From the NCBI GenBank assembly GCA_037974335.1, contig CM075724.1:63018470-63082469 (forward strand): a DNA stretch of 64,000 nucleotides. The letters are read 5' to 3'. Origin of the DNA: Prionace glauca. Lineage: Eukaryota; Chordata; Chondrichthyes; Carcharhiniformes; Carcharhinidae. Made by a program: the position numbers and the translations under genes. Positions within the stretch are counted from its first letter, which is position 1, and every line of letters begins with the position of its first letter. Positions 44,418 through 56,419 of the stretch are shown piece by piece. Below the pieces are notes generated by a model. That model was given only the letters and a program-made list of their open reading frames with translations, did not search any database and was not told the origin of the DNA.

Positions 44418-47199
44418 TATAGAACATAGAACATAGAACATAGAACATAGAACATTACAGCGCAGAACAGGCCCTTCGGCCCACGATGTTGCGCCGACCA
44501 GTTACAAAACAATGACCCACTAGCCTAAACCAATCCCTTTTCATCCATAAACCTATCCACAGATCTTTTAAACGCCCCCAAACTAGGTGCATTTACAACT
44601 GCAGCTGGCAGGGCATTCCAGTCCCTCACCACCCTCTGGGTAAAGAACCTACCCCTGACATCTGTCCTATAACTACCCCCCCTTAATTTAAAATCGTGCC
44701 CCCTCGTGTTAGCTTTCTCCATCCTAGGAAAAAGGCTATCACTATCTACCCTGTCTAAACCTCTAATCATCTTATATGTTTCAATGAGATCCCCTCTTAG
44801 CCGCCTTCTTTCCAACGAAAACAACCCCAAATCTCTCAATCTCTCCTCATAGGATCTCCCCTCCATACCAGGCAACATCCTGGTAAACCTCCTCTGCACC
44901 CTCTCCAAAGCCTCTACATCCTTCTTGTAATGTGGGGACCAGAACTGCACACAAAACTCCAAGTGCGGCCGCACCAGAGATGTGTACAGTTGCATCATGA
45001 CGCTACGACTCCTAAATTCAATCCCCCTACCAATAAACGCCAAAACTCCGTATGCCTTCTTAACAACTTTATCTACTTGATTCCCAACTTTCAGGGATCT
45101 ATGTACACATACACCTAGATCCCTCTGCTCCTCCACACTATTCAAAGTCCTCCCGTTAGCCCTATACTCAACACATCTGTTATTCCTACCGAAATGAATT
45201 ACCTCACACTTCTCCACATTAAACTCCATTCGCCACCTCACAGCCCAGCTCTGCAACCTTTCTAAGTCATCCTGCAAACTATGACACCCTTCCTCACAAT
45301 CTACCACACCTCCGACTTTGGTGTCATCAGCAAACTTACTAATCCACCCAACTATACCCTCATCCAGATCATTAATAAAAATTACAAACAGCAGTGGCCC
45401 CAAAACAGATCCCTGAGGCACACCACTTGTAACCGAACTCCATGTCGAATATTTCCCATCAACCACCACTCTCTGTCTCCTATCTGCTAGCCAATTCCTG
45501 ATCCAATTACCTAGATCACCCCCAATCCCATACATCTGCATTTTCTGCAGAAGCCTACCATGGTGAATCTTATCAAACGCCTTGCTAAAATCCATATACA
45601 CCACATCAACTGCCTTACCCCTATCCACCTCTTTGGTCACTTTCTCAAAGAACTCGATAAGGTTAGTAAGGCATGACCTACCCGCTACAAAACCATGCTG
45701 ACTATCTCTAATCAACTCATTACTTTCCAAATAACTATAAATCCTGTCTCTAATAATCCTTTCCAAAACCTTACCCACCACAGAAGTAAGACTCACCGGT
45801 CTATAATTCCCAGGGAAGTCCCTTCTCCCCTTCTTAAACAATGGGACAACATTTGCTGTCCTCCAATCTTCTGGTACTATACCAGAGACTAACGACGACC
45901 TGAAGATCAGAGCCAGAGGCTCCGCAATCACCCCTCTTGCCTCCCAAAGAATCCTAGGGTAAATCCCATCTGGACCAGGGGACTTATCTATTTTCAAACC
46001 CTCTAAAATATCCAGCACATCCCCCGTATCAACTGCAATACTATCTATTTCACACCCCTGCACCCCAGTGTCCTCCTCAGCTACATTCCTGTCCCCTTGC
46101 GTGAACACCGAAGAGAAATATTGGTTCAACGCCTCTCCAATCTCCTCCGGTTCCACACACAACTTCCCTCTACTGTCTGTAACTGGCCCTAATCTTGTCC
46201 TAACCAACCTTCTGTTCTTGACATACCTGTAAAACGCCTTAGGGTTCTCCTTAATCCTATCAGCCAAAATCATCTCATGCCCTCTTTTGGCCCTTCTTAA
46301 CTCCCTCTTCAACTCCCTCCTAGCCAATCTAAAACTTTCTAATGCACTACCTGAGCCCTCAAGCCTCATCCGAACATAAGCCTCCTTTTTCTTCCTAATC
46401 AACGAATCAACTTTTTTGGTGCACCACGGTTCCCTGGGCCTACCAAATCCTCCTTGCCTGACAGGGATATACTTATCACAGACCCGCAATAGCTGCTCCT
46501 TGAAAAATCTCCACATCTCGGATGTTCCCAGTCCCTGTAATCTCCCATTCCAACCAATGCTTCCTAATTCTCTCCTAATAGCTTCATAATTACCCTTCCC
46601 CCAGCTGAAACTACTGACCCAAGGTTCATGCCTATCCCTTTCCATCACTAAGGTGAACGTAATCGAATTGTGATCACTATCCCCAAACTGTACACCAACT
46701 TCCAAGTCTAGCACCTGGTCTGGCTCATTACCGAGCACCAAATCCAATATAGCCTCACCTCTCGTCGGCCTATCTACATACTGAGTCAAAAAACCTTCTT
46801 GCACACTTTGAACAAAAACTGACCCCTCTAACGAGCCAGAACTATAGCAATTCCAATCTACATGAGTAAAGTTAAAGTCCCCCATAACAATTACCCTATT
46901 ACTTTCACTCCTAACAAGGATCGTCTCCGCAATCCTTTCCTCAACCTCTCTAGAACTTTTTGGAGGTCTATAAAAGACTCCCAACAGGGTGACCTCTCCT
47001 CTCCTATTTCTAATCTCCGCCCATATTACCTCAACAGACAAGTCCTCATCAAAGTTCCTCTCTGACACTGAGATACAGTCCTTGACCAATAATGCTACCC
47101 CACCCCCCCTTCTACCTCCTTGTCTACTCCGATTAAAGCATTTGTACCCCGGGACCTGCAACATCCATTCCTGACCCTGCTCTATCCAAGTCTCTGAAA
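44418..47199 (-). mobile_element. Young CR1-clade LINE, 5'-truncated, with long open ORF2
   Basis: The minus-strand 3' end is a TTCTATG-type tail (five AGAACAT units at 44420-44455 on plus) after a short UTR. ORF2 is open from the truncated 5' end (about 47199, starting ISETW) to its stop at 44525. Truncation removed the first 60-70 residues of the endonuclease. Its 7-base tail differs from the 8-base tail of the 893-1622 type, so two subfamilies were recently active. Confidence 0.93.
44525..47164 (-). CDS. LINE ORF2 endonuclease-reverse transcriptase, 879 residues from first Met
   Basis: In order: endonuclease blocks GGGVALLVKD, VFYRPPKSS, MGDFNFTHVDW, DLVLGNEPDQ and GDSDHNSITF (about residues 20-190). 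A basic linker follows with ADRIKENPKAFYRYVKN. The RT runs from KSPGPDGIYPRIL through MDFSKAFDKIHH, GVPQGSVLGPLLF and SKFADDTKVGG (about residues 400-680), and the C-terminal domain carries RRLRGDLIETYK and GRFFTQRVVRDWNALP. No stop interrupts it. It nicks target DNA and copies its own RNA. The frame continues upstream of the first Met (ISETWIEQGQEW) to the truncation point. Confidence 0.95.
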   Translation of the reverse strand: MLQVPGYKCFNRSRQGGRRGGGVALLVKDCISVSERNFDEDLSVEVIWAEIRNRRGEVTLLGVFYRPPKSSREVEERIAETILVRSESNRVIVMGDFNFTHVDWNCYSSGSLEGSVFVQSVQEGFLTQYVDRPTRGEAILDLVLGNEPDQVLDLEVGVQFGDSDHNSITFTLVMERDRHEPWVSSFSWGKGNYEAIRRELGSIGWNGRLQGLGTSEMWRFFKEQLLRVCDKYIPVRQGGFGRPREPWCTKKVDSLIRKKKEAYVRMRLEGSGSALESFRLARRELKRELRRAKRGHEMILADRIKENPKAFYRYVKNRRLVRTRLGPVTDSRGKLCVEPEEIGEALNQYFSSVFTQGDRNVAEEDTGVQGCEIDSIAVDTGDVLDILEGLKIDKSPGPDGIYPRILWEARGVIAEPLALIFRSSLVSGIVPEDWRTANVVPLFKKGRRDFPGNYRPVSLTSVVGKVLERIIRDRIYSYLESNELIRDSQHGFVAGRSCLTNLIEFFEKVTKEVDRGKAVDVVYMDFSKAFDKIHHGRLLQKMQMYGIGGDLGNWIRNWLADRRQRVVVDGKYSTWSSVTSGVPQGSVLGPLLFVIFINDLDEGIVGWISKFADDTKVGGVVDCEEGCHSLQDDLERLQSWAVRWRMEFNVEKCEVIHFGRNNRCVEYRANGRTLNSVEEQRDLGVCVHRSLKVGNQVDKVVKKAYGVLAFIGRGIEFRSRSVMMQLYTSLVRPHLEFCVQFWSPHYKKDVEALERVQRRFTRMLPGMEGRSYEERLRDLGLFSLERRRLRGDLIETYKMIRGLDRVDSDSLFPRMEKANTRGHDFKLRGGSYRTDVRGRFFTQRVVRDWNALPAAVVNAPSLGAFKRSVDRFMDEKGLV

Positions 47200-48145
47200 T
47201 GGATGAAATTTATCTTGTTTCATGTCCATTAAAATATTGTTTTGATATGCATTTGGCACTTCTTGAGATGTCGGTGCAGGTGGTTAAAGAAAGACTGAAA
47301 ATTACATTGTACTTTCATCAACACACAGCTCTGTACTAATAACATGCAAAACATATATTAATACAATTATCGGAGCATTGTTTTTGCGAGTTGGCATTTC
47401 ATGTCTAAGGTGTTGAGATTGCACCGAACTGTATGCTATCTGTAACACTGACATGTAGTGAAAATCGACAGAACGAATTGTCAGTTACAATAGGCGCCCG
47501 AATTTCCGGACTTAACATTGACACATCAATATGTAGATTAACTATGGTTGATGCGTTTTTTAGGTGATGAAGCATAACTTGAGAGAGCATTGAGAAGATT
47601 AACATGCTGTACCGATACGCAGCTTGTATTTTTGCTACATTAACAATTGTTGTGAAATATGAACCATATAGGCAGGTTTATAAAACTAAATAAAGAGAAT
47701 GCGCATAGGTTATCTCGCTGCAGTAGCGCTTGTTTAAATTTAGATGTTAATGATTGCGACATTAAAATGCACCCAGTTTTTCCTATCAATATTTATAAGG
47801 CTACTGGTTCTGCTTACTTGCAGAAACAGACAATATTCGTGTTAAACGGAAATTCTATACGATGTTTTCCGTTGTAAACTTTTCTAACTCGCGAACAAAT
47901 AGAAGCTTCATCCGGCTCGCCTGAAGAACATATGAACGGTTCCTAATCTTTTATTTTATAATATTATGCTACATTGAGAAGTATGCTCTTAAATACATTT
48001 TGCTTGTTTATTTCTCTATACACATCTATTAGCACACATCCGCTAAAGTCGTGACATTTACCTTGGTGTAACGCACTGAAATGTCGTAATGATAATCGAA
48101 TTACAGGTAACTAGGATTACAGGTAATTGGGAGCACAAGCATCAG
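47200..48145. other. Unassigned AT-rich sequence
   Basis: No exon, repeat or RNA gene was recognised. Confidence 0.4.
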
Positions 48146-48149
48146 AAAT

Positions 48150-48345
48150 TTCCTCTCCAAGTCACTCATCGTCCTGATTTGGAAATACATCGCCGTTCAT
48201 TCACTGTCATTGTTTCAAAATCCTGGAGCTCCTTTCCTAACAGCACTCTGAGACTCCAGTGGTTAACCATGACAACTCACTAACACCTTCGAAGGAGTCG
48301 TTGGCAATGGACAGGAAATGCTGGCCGAGACAGAGACACGCAAAG
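48150..48345 (+). mobile_element. SINE-type 3' fragment
   Basis: AAATACATCGCCGTTCATTCACTGTC, CCTTTCCTAACAGCACTCTGAG and GGAAATGCTGGCCGAGACAG keep the order of the SINE 3' body also found at 42487-42595. Confidence 0.5.
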
Positions 48346-48364
48346 CCCGTAGATAGATTTTTAT

Positions 48365-48530
48365 CAATTCATAGAATTCCTACAGTGCAGAAGGAGGCCA
48401 AACGGCCCATCAAGTCTGCACCGACTCTCCGCCAGGGCATCCCACAGACAGTAACCCAAGGTCAGAATCGAACACGGATCCTGGGCACTGTGAGGCAGCA
48501 ATGTTAATCACTGTGCCAGCGTTCCGCTTT
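48365..48530 (-). mobile_element. SINE with internal deletion
   Basis: Plus text ATTCCTACAGTGCAGAAGGAGGCC joins directly to CAGACAGTAACCCAAG and the head CTGTGAGGCAGCAATGTTAATCACTGTGCC. The middle of the element seen at 49743-50100 is missing. Confidence 0.75.
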
Positions 48531-48539
48531 TTCTCAAGT

Positions 48540-49735
48540 GACAAAAAAAGTTGGAATTGTGCAAATTTTATTCAATCGCCTTTCCATTTCAACGATTTTT
48601 GCGAATGCCAACAATGTTGCCCAAGAACTGTATTGTGTGGAAAAAAAAGTATGTTTATGGGATGTGTTGCTGTTCAGCTTCATCCGGAGCGTGATCCTTG
48701 CACGGGTTCGAAGATAATTGTGATGTCACATTCAGGGAACTTCCCTGAATATATTCGTCCTCAAAAATCCCTTTAAGCCACAATTCAACGTGTATAAATA
48801 ACGATTCAAAACACAGTACTCGATGTATCCATAAGTCCCTGTTTCACACTCAGGACTCCTGTATGGTTTGGCCGTTTGCGCCTAATTATAACTTTGTTAC
48901 GGCCACGACAATGGAAACGTTCGTGCTCAGAAACAGAAACGAATACTGCTCAACACACAGGCATCAGAATACGTCCGCAGACTCGCATGAAAAAAATACG
49001 AAGCCGGTAAATGCGATGACAGTACGCATGCCCAGTGAAAAACTTTTATCCAAGATATTTAAACACGTACATTATGAGAAAGACGAACATATCAAAGATA
49101 ATCGATAGTGATTTTGGAAAACACAAACATGACAAAATTCATTCTTTCTTTCTGTTTTAATTAATCACGTACTCGCTGAATTTCTCACTAATCAGAAGCT
49201 ATTTACTTCAAGATTTTGCCGTCATGGTGATCTGCGCATTTTAAACCACAGACGTAAGTTTGACGGGGATTGGACTGGGTTCTGTTTATCCTGTCGATCA
49301 TCATTAGATCTAAATATCACAACTTCGGCTGTACAGATTCTGTCATCCTACTTTCCGAGGTGTCTTAAATTTTAGAAACTCCATTGACTGCTTTAATGAA
49401 TATAGATAAAATGACGTGTACAGAATGCATAATTTTCAAACAATAGGAACAATAGGAAAGTGCAGCATATCCAACTACAAGGCGATGGCCTACGCAGCTG
49501 AGATGCAGAGAGCCTTCTACTAGCAGGACTTGTTGTCCCCGCCTGCCGACTAAGCCAGAAACCAATGCAGCATCTGTATCAGCTTGTATCACAGAGTTAG
49601 ATACAGGCAGTTGTACATTCGCAATGTTCTCTACTTCTGTCAAATAAACCTGCATCCTGGTGAACCGGGTTCTACGTTTTGCAAAGAAAAGTTGTATTCA
49701 GCTTTATTTCACAGATATGCGGGATCAACAATGCA
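48540..49735. other. Unassigned
   Basis: Only short open frames occur (for example 48863-49108 plus), without family motifs or clear splice context. Confidence 0.35.
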
Positions 49736-49742
49736 TCATAGA

Positions 49743-50100
49743 ATCACGCTGATAGAATCACAGAATTTCTCCAGTACTGAAGACCATTCGGCCCAATGAA
49801 TCTGTACAGACTCAGCAATTTTCCAAGGCCACCAGCCACCACCCCCCCCCCCCCCCCCCCCCGCCCACCACCACAATCCATTGCCCTTTTCCCATTATTC
49901 CACGGAATTATCACGGCTAATCCACCAAATGCACCCATCTTGAGACAATAAGGGGCAATATATACGGGCCAATCCATCTAATCCATACATCATTGGATTG
50001 TGGGAGGAAAGTGGAGCCCCTGAAAAACCCACAAAGATACGGGGGGAACTTACCAACGCCACATAGTCTGGAATTGAACTCGGGTGATGCAGCAGAAACA
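49743..50100 (-). mobile_element. SINE containing a 21-base C run
   Basis: Plus text GATAGAATCACAGAATTTCTCCAG at the left, CTAATCCATACATCATTGGATTGTGGGAGG in the middle and a decayed tRNA-like head at the right. A pure C run occupies 49842-49862. Confidence 0.65.
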
Positions 50101-51330
50101 TAACACAGAAACATATAAAATAGAAGCAGGAATACGTTTTTCGGTCCTTTGAGCCTGCTTCGCCATTGATTGTGATCTTGGCTGATCATCAAACTCAATA
50201 TCCTGATCCCAACATTTCTCAATATCCTTTGCTCATTTTCGCCCCAAGAGCTATATCTCATTTATTCTTGAAAACATACAAAGTTTAGGCTTCAACAACT
50301 TTTTCTGGTAGTGAATTCTACACGTTCACCACTCTCTGGGTGAAGAAATTTCACGTTCACCACTCTCTGGGTGAAGAAATTTCTCCTCACCTCAGTTTTA
50401 AGTGGTTTACCCCTTATCCTCAAACTATGACTCTTATTTCTGGACTAACCCACGATCGGGAACATTCTTTCTGAATGTACACTGTCAAACCCATGATCGG
50501 GAACATTCTTTCTGAATCTACCCTATCTAACCCAGTTCGGACCTTAACATTTCCCTGAGATCCCCTCCCATTCTTCCAAACTCCAATGTACACACACATA
50601 ACCGACTTCATCTCTCCTCACACGACAGATCTGCCATCCCAGGAATCAGCCTGGTAAACCTTCGCTGTACTCCTTCTGTAGCAAGGGTATCGCTCCTCAG
50701 ATAAGGATTCCAGAATGGCACATAATACTCCAGATGTGGCCTCACCATGCCCTATGCAATTGCAGTAATAAATCTCTACTCACACACTCAAATCCTCTTG
50801 CCAAGAAGACCAACATGCCATTTGGCTTCTCTACTGCCTTATGTCCCTGCACGAGGACATCAAGGTCTCGTTAATTTCACACATTAAAGTAATGATCTGT
50901 CTTCCTGTTATGGCTACCAAAGTGAATAATCTCACATCTATCCACATTGCGCTGCATCTGCCATGCATATACCCACATACACAACTTATCCAAATCAGGC
51001 CCACCCAACTTTGCATCATCTACAAATTTGAAGATAATATATTTAGTGTCCTCTTCCAAATCAATAATATACAATATGAAGAGTTAGAGTCCCAGCAGAG
51101 ATCGTGGTGGTGTCCCATTAGTCACTGTCTGCCAATCAGAAAAAGATCCATTAATGTCAACTTTGTGCTTCCTACCTGCTAACAAGCTTTCCATCTATCT
51201 CAGGAAATTACCTGCAATTCCATACGCTTTAACTTTACATAGTAATCCGGTATTTGAGGCGCTGTCGAAAGCCTACTGATGTTCTAAATAAATTACATCC
51301 ACTGGTTCTCTTTGGTGAATCAGACAAGCT
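50100..51330 (-). mobile_element. Old CR1-clade LINE, RT to 3' end
   Basis: The minus strand holds the 3' UTR at 50100-50200 (AAATAGAAGCAGGAATACG on plus), the ORF2 C-terminus, and 51074-50877 with FKFVDDAKLGG (FADDTK box) and CEIIHFGSHN. Two internal tandem duplications are visible: 31 bases (CACGTTCACCACTCTCTGGG) at 50322-50384, and about 45 bases (GATCGGGAACATTCTTTCTG) at 50452-50520. Confidence 0.8.
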
Positions 51331-52284
51331 GCATTCTCGAAGAAAGCCAATTTCTCCTTTGTAAATCTATGCGAATTGAGTTGTGATAAGTGAGAGATAA
51401 ATGAAGGACTCAAACATGGAGTCCATTGAAAGGTGGATGGGAAATTAAAGGGAGAAACAAGTTCATGGACTTTGGAGAGGCAAAAATGTTGGAAATAAGG
51501 TAGTGGTTTGCATGAATGAAGGACGGAAGGATTGATCATTTGAGAAGAAGCATTATGTCAGCAGATTTTCAGAAGTGTGCAATCGTTTAGCGAGGGAGTA
51601 CTAGCAACTATATCAGCTACCACAGGTAGCAGGAATGAGGGATTGTGTCATCATCAGTTCAGTGGGAATAGTGTAAAGAATGTAGGCAGTTGGCTTCATG
51701 ATGAGTTCGAACATAACAAGTGGAGAAGCTGGAAGGAAAGTGGCGAATAATGTGATTTTAGGGCTGGGGTGAAGAGTATGGCAGGGTGCACATTCCTTAG
51801 AGGACATTTGTAGAAATGAGGAAATGGATGCTACGGAGGCAGCTGAGCAGATGTTATCAAGCATAGTAATTGAAAAGTCCATGCAATCCTGGGACTTGTT
51901 ACAGGAGATGGTGCATGAAAGGAGATAAAGGTTTATGGCGAGGGGTTGTAGTAGAGTAAAGATGCCAGAGGTCAGTCAACATTGCTTTCTGTGTGATTCG
52001 CGAAAATGGAATAATTTTGACAGACTGTAGCAGGACCTAGTTGTTCTTTATATGGCCCATAGTAATCAGCTGATCAATAAACAAATCAGTTTAATTATAT
52101 TGCTATAAATTAATTTGATAACTATTGCCCAGTCGCAATTACAGAATATAAATAACTCACGTCCTTTCAAGTTAAGAAGTTTGATATGGATACAGTTGCG
52201 TATGCGCCTGACCGTGTCATTATACTGACACAGTGCAGGTTATGACTCTATATCTCAACGAAGTCTGTGCTTGCCATCTCAAAA
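51330..52284. other. Unassigned; purine-rich on plus to 51960
   Basis: 51380-51960 is unusually purine-rich on the plus strand and may be an unidentified repeat. No protein motif is seen. Confidence 0.3.
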
Positions 52285-52440
52285 ACATATGGGCCCGATT
52301 TTACCATCTGGAGTCTAAGGTCCGGATCCGGGCGTAATACAGACCCGAGCCCAAAATCGTCTCAGCAGTGCGCCCATACACTTTTGGCCGGCTCCAGTCC
52401 GATCTGCGCTGTGGGCGGGGCTTAGCGCTGCTGGAATGAC
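52285..52440 (+). repeat. GC-rich dispersed repeat block, copy 2
   Basis: GGGCCCGATTTTACCATCTGG, GGTCCGGATCCGGGCG, CAGTGCGCCCATACACTTTTGG and GTGGGCGGGGCTTAGCGCTG parallel 43395-43545. It runs straight into the fold-back region. Confidence 0.75.
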
Positions 52441-52534
52441 GGGAGCTCTGAATTGCGCGTGCGCAGTGAGGACCATTTGAAATAGCGCGCCCTGGTGGGG
52501 GAAAAGCAGAAAGCAGAGAGAGCCGCTCGGCTGT

Positions 52535-53423
52535 CTGACACAGATCATCCTTTGGGGGAGAGACTAGGGGGTGGTGCGGGAAGGAGGAGGAGGAGTGGGT
52601 CAGTGATGCGGATCATTGATGTGCCTTACACTGAAAGTCGTTCCTGTGCTAATTTTGTTCTGGTAATCACAGGAAGATGGAATCTTGAAACCCTGTGATG
52701 ACTTCCGCGATTAGGTAAAAAAGCGCCTGGGACTTTTAGAGAGGTTCTGCTGTAAAAAAGGCAGAAAACAATAGCTAGCTGTCTCAGGTCACTGATATAA
52801 ACCTTTGATCAGATAAATGAATCTTGCAGGCATCTCTCGTAGAGGGGAGATTACTGATCGATCTGTATCAAAAAATCACACTAATCCTGGCAGTGGAGAG
52901 TATTTTCAAACAGAGTTAACAATCTGATTGCTGTCCTGTCTTGTGCAATTCACTGAACCCGAGCTCTAATGAGTCTGGGGTCTTGCAGTCAAATGTATCT
53001 CGGGGCAGGAGGGGAGGGGCGAGAGGGCTGATGGTTGCCTGGTGGCGGGAGGGGAGGCCCAATCGCTACTGGTGGGGGGAGGGATGGATCTCTGGTAGGG
53101 GGAGGAGGTAGGGGGGTCTGCTGTCACTCTGCGGGCGATCCCTCCTCCCCACTGGAGGAACGAATGCCCTGCAGAAGATCCATCCGCTCCTCCCCCCTCC
53201 CCACCAGTAAGTGATCGGGCCTCCCCCTCACCACCAGACAACGATCAGCCTTCTCGAACACCCCCGCCCCATACATTTGACCAGCCTCCTCTCCCCCCAA
53301 CCCCGAGGGTGCTCTGACTCACCTCCTCCTCCCTCCTCCCCAGAGAATACTCTGACTCTCCTCCTGTTCGTCCCACCACCCCCCAGCCCCCGCTTACACA
53401 CACGCAGGATGATCTGTGTCGGA
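52535..53423. repeat. GC-rich fold-back region
   Basis: A long imperfect inverted repeat pairs about 52986-53101 with about 53174-53284. Both arms run from the ATACATTTGA / TCAAATGTAT end through GGGCCTCCCC and CACCAGTA to the ATCCATCC / GGATGGAT end. Outside it, GACACAGATCATCC (52537-52550) is matched by its exact complement at 53407-53420. G-rich on plus to 53125, C-rich after 53140. Confidence 0.8.
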
Positions 53424-53479
53424 GAACCGTTGCAAACTCTGAACCCGCTTAGGAGGTTCCCCTGCAAAATAAAAATCGT

Positions 53480-54930
53480 TTTAAGGAGTGCATAATTGGT
53501 GTGTGATTGGTGAAAGAGAATAAGATCAGTTTCGAATTGATTTCTTGAAAGTGATACAATTTCCCATTTTTCAATGATTGGCCGTCTTATAAATGACAGA
53601 AACGTTAAATTAGATTGATCTCAGACCCAAAAGTAGCAGTCCGGCGTGGATCACTGACCTTTAGTGAAGAGAGGGATGATAAAATCAATGGGGAGACGAG
53701 AATTAAAAGGGGTCAAATTCCGAAAAATGTAACATTTTTCTGTTGACGCCATTGTTGTCATTGCACATGGGTGAATACCCACTTTTTGTCTCCTTTTAGC
53801 GACAAAGTATTAGCTACACATATTTTGTGATCTTCAGTTCATTGGTGGACATTCAGATTATAGATAATAATGCATTTGTTCATCTGATCTTATCTGCGTC
53901 TGCGATAGGCTGAAGAATACTATTAGCTTCCTTCTATTTGAAGAGCGTTTAGATAAAGTGAACATCTTGCTCTGTGTGATACAGTAGTGCATTGGGGGTA
54001 GAGTGTACGCTCAGCATTTCTCTCAGTGTAAACTATAACGTGCTGCAGTTGGTCACAGTATCAACAAGCACAGTTTTTCCGAAAGACTCTACTGGTTAAA
54101 AAAAGCCTAAGGATCTGCGAAAATATTTCGTCAGATAATTTTGCAAGGTATATTTGTATAAAAATGCACGTTCAAAAACTCTGTGATTGGTTTACGATCA
54201 TTATTCTTCGGAAAAGTGCCGCTCCATATTTGTTTGATTGCAGACGAACGGTCTTATAAATCTTCACATACCCATATGTCTATGTGTGCATGGTAATTAT
54301 GTACGTAGCTTCAGTTTGATGCATCAGTTCATGCTCGGGGCAACATTTTCTGCTTTGAGAAGCAGTTCTGCGTCGCTCTATCCAGTAGGAAGGTAGGTTA
54401 ATTAAGACAATTTTGGGAAAAATTTGTTAATCTGTTAACACAATAAGTGTCGATTGTGTTCACTAAGCATTGATCTATGGCACGTAAACTCCTTGGAGTG
54501 GCAATCACCGGCGGATTGCCACTCTAGAGGAACTTGCCTTCGCTGTAATTTCAAAGCCACCGTCTCGGCCAACATTGGTCCCTCAGAACTGGTGAGACAG
54601 GTGCACAGGCAAAGGAAGGCATGCTCCTTTCTGGGCACAAGCCAGTCTTGTGATTTCACGGTCTGATTTTAATTCTCTGTCGTTCTCCTCCCGGTCAGCT
54701 TCACAGTGATCCTGGCCTGATTCACATTCCTCTCAGTCTGCCTCATAATGATCGTGACTTGTTCCACACTCTTCCCGGTGAAAATCAAGCAGCGGCTAAA
54801 CTGCTACACATCTGCAATCTGTCAACAATCATTGATGAAGCTGACCACACTTATTCTACAGCCTCTTACTATGGCCCAAATGAATGTCTATGCAGTTGCG
54901 TGGTTCCATTATTTGATTATTGATTCCTCA
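53480..54930. other. Unassigned; one small hairpin
   Basis: A 10-base stem hairpin (GAGTGGCAAT / ATTGCCACTC) lies at 54496-54525. No gene or named repeat is seen. Confidence 0.35.
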
Positions 54931-55440
54931 GCGGAGAATAACAGTCGATGATTTCTCTCCTCGTTCCCGTAGTTCTGCTACTATCTCCCAAAGGAGGTAC
55001 TTTAGCCTTGTGCTTATTCTCATCTATATGCTTCCCCTCTGAGATCTCATCCTAATATATTGTTAGCCTTTACATCTAGCCTGATGACACATAGCTGTAC
55101 CTCATCACAGCCTCCCTCAATGCTTCCCCATCCCTAAATTTTCACAATGATTGTACAACCTCCAGGACTGGACAACATAATCCTGCAAATAAATATTAGG
55201 AGGTCCAAACCGTTTGTATTTGGTCTGCCACGCTATCCGGCCCCGTGTCTTTCTCACTGGCAAGTGTTTAGTGTTGATTCGGAATGTCTAAAATTGTTCT
55301 TATATTTCACCGTGAAATATCTTTCCGATTAGAGATCCGTACCATCAGTAAGTCCATCAGTTTTAACTCGTTACATTTCCTGACTCAATTGCTGCTCCAG
55401 TTGATTTACTTCCAAATCCTCATCCCTTTCCATTTTACCT
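54930..55440 (+). mobile_element. Decayed L2-like LINE RT fragment
   Basis: Text in order: GTAGTTCTGCTACTATCTCCCAAAGGAG (PQG block), ATCTATATGCTTCCCCTC (IYMLPL) and GATGACACATAGCTGTACCTC (a YADDTQLYL-type active-site box). It is heavily mutated. Confidence 0.5.
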
Positions 55441-55469
55441 CTGGATGTAACTCCACCAATGCATTCATT

Positions 55470-56090
55470 GACGACCTCTTGCGACTCGGGAAACCTTGTC
55501 TGTTTGTTGCAAGAAGGGCGGCCCGAGGCGGGGTACATTGACGAGACCATGCAGACAGCAGGACGATGGATGAATGGACACCACTCGACAATCACCAGGC
55601 AGGAGTGTTCCAGTCAGAGAACACTTCAACAGTCGAGGGCATTCAGCCTCTGATCTTCAGGTAAGAGTATTCCAAGGCCGCCTTCAAGACATGACAATGC
55701 AGAATCGCCCAGCAGAAACTGATACCCAAGTTTCGCATACATGAGCGCGGCCTCAATCGGGATATGGATTCAGCCTTACTATCTGTAACCCCCGACTTGC
55801 CCGGACTTGGAAAACCTCGTCAACTGTCCTGGCTTGAGGCAATTCACACCTCTTTAATCTCTACTTAACCCCCTCTCCGGTCGCATTGTCTGCACTTGTA
55901 AAGACTTGACTACCTGTTAAGACTCGCATTCCACCCATTATCTTGCAAAATGAGTCTGTGTCTTGAACCCAATCCTCCATTTGCCTGTCGAAGGAGCAAC
56001 GTTCCGAAAGCTCATGCTACAAAATGAGCCTGTGTTGGACATTAACACGGTGTTGTGAGACTTTTTACTGTTTTAACTCCATGAAGGTGT
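55470..56090 (+). mobile_element. Penelope-like element, endonuclease-end fragment (fossil)
   Basis: A short reading (AGYIDETMQTAGRWMNGHHS) resembles the GIY-YIG endonuclease start of Penelope-like elements. The segment ends in the GTGTTGTGAGACTTTTTACTG terminal sequence shared with the fold-back repeats. It is broken and old. The assignment is tentative. Confidence 0.4.
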
Positions 56091-56179
56091 TATTTGATAC
56101 TTTTTGCCATATAAACCCCTGAAGCACTTTTGTCATCCAATTCAGGTTTCTGCAGCATCCGCAATTTGAAATGGTCCTG

Positions 56180-56320
56180 TATTGATGGCCCTGACTTCAT
56201 TAGTGACGTTCCTAAATTGTGGCATTCTCTCCCTAATCCATTCGGCCTGCGTAATGTAGGGCTCCAAGCGAAGAAACTATCTAACTTTAAAGAGGCCATC
56301 GTATTTTGCTGCACCAGCAT
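56180..56320 (+). mobile_element. Possible L2-like ORF2 C-terminal scrap
   Basis: DVPKLWHSLPNPFGLRNVG ... LSNFKEAIVF resembles the APxLWNSLP ... SLxxFKxxLK end of L2-like ORF2 proteins. Confidence 0.4.
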
Positions 56321-56419
56321 TGATACGGCAGAAACTATCAGTTATCATGCAAGACTAGCTCGTTTTCAGGGTGTTGCACTCAACAGAATAACGTATTGTG
56401 TTGCATCAGCAATGAGCTA

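Noticed and set aside
52966-53495. Pro/Ser- and Gly-rich frames in the GC-rich block
   Set aside because: They arise from low-complexity G- and C-rich inverted repeats and have no start or splice support.
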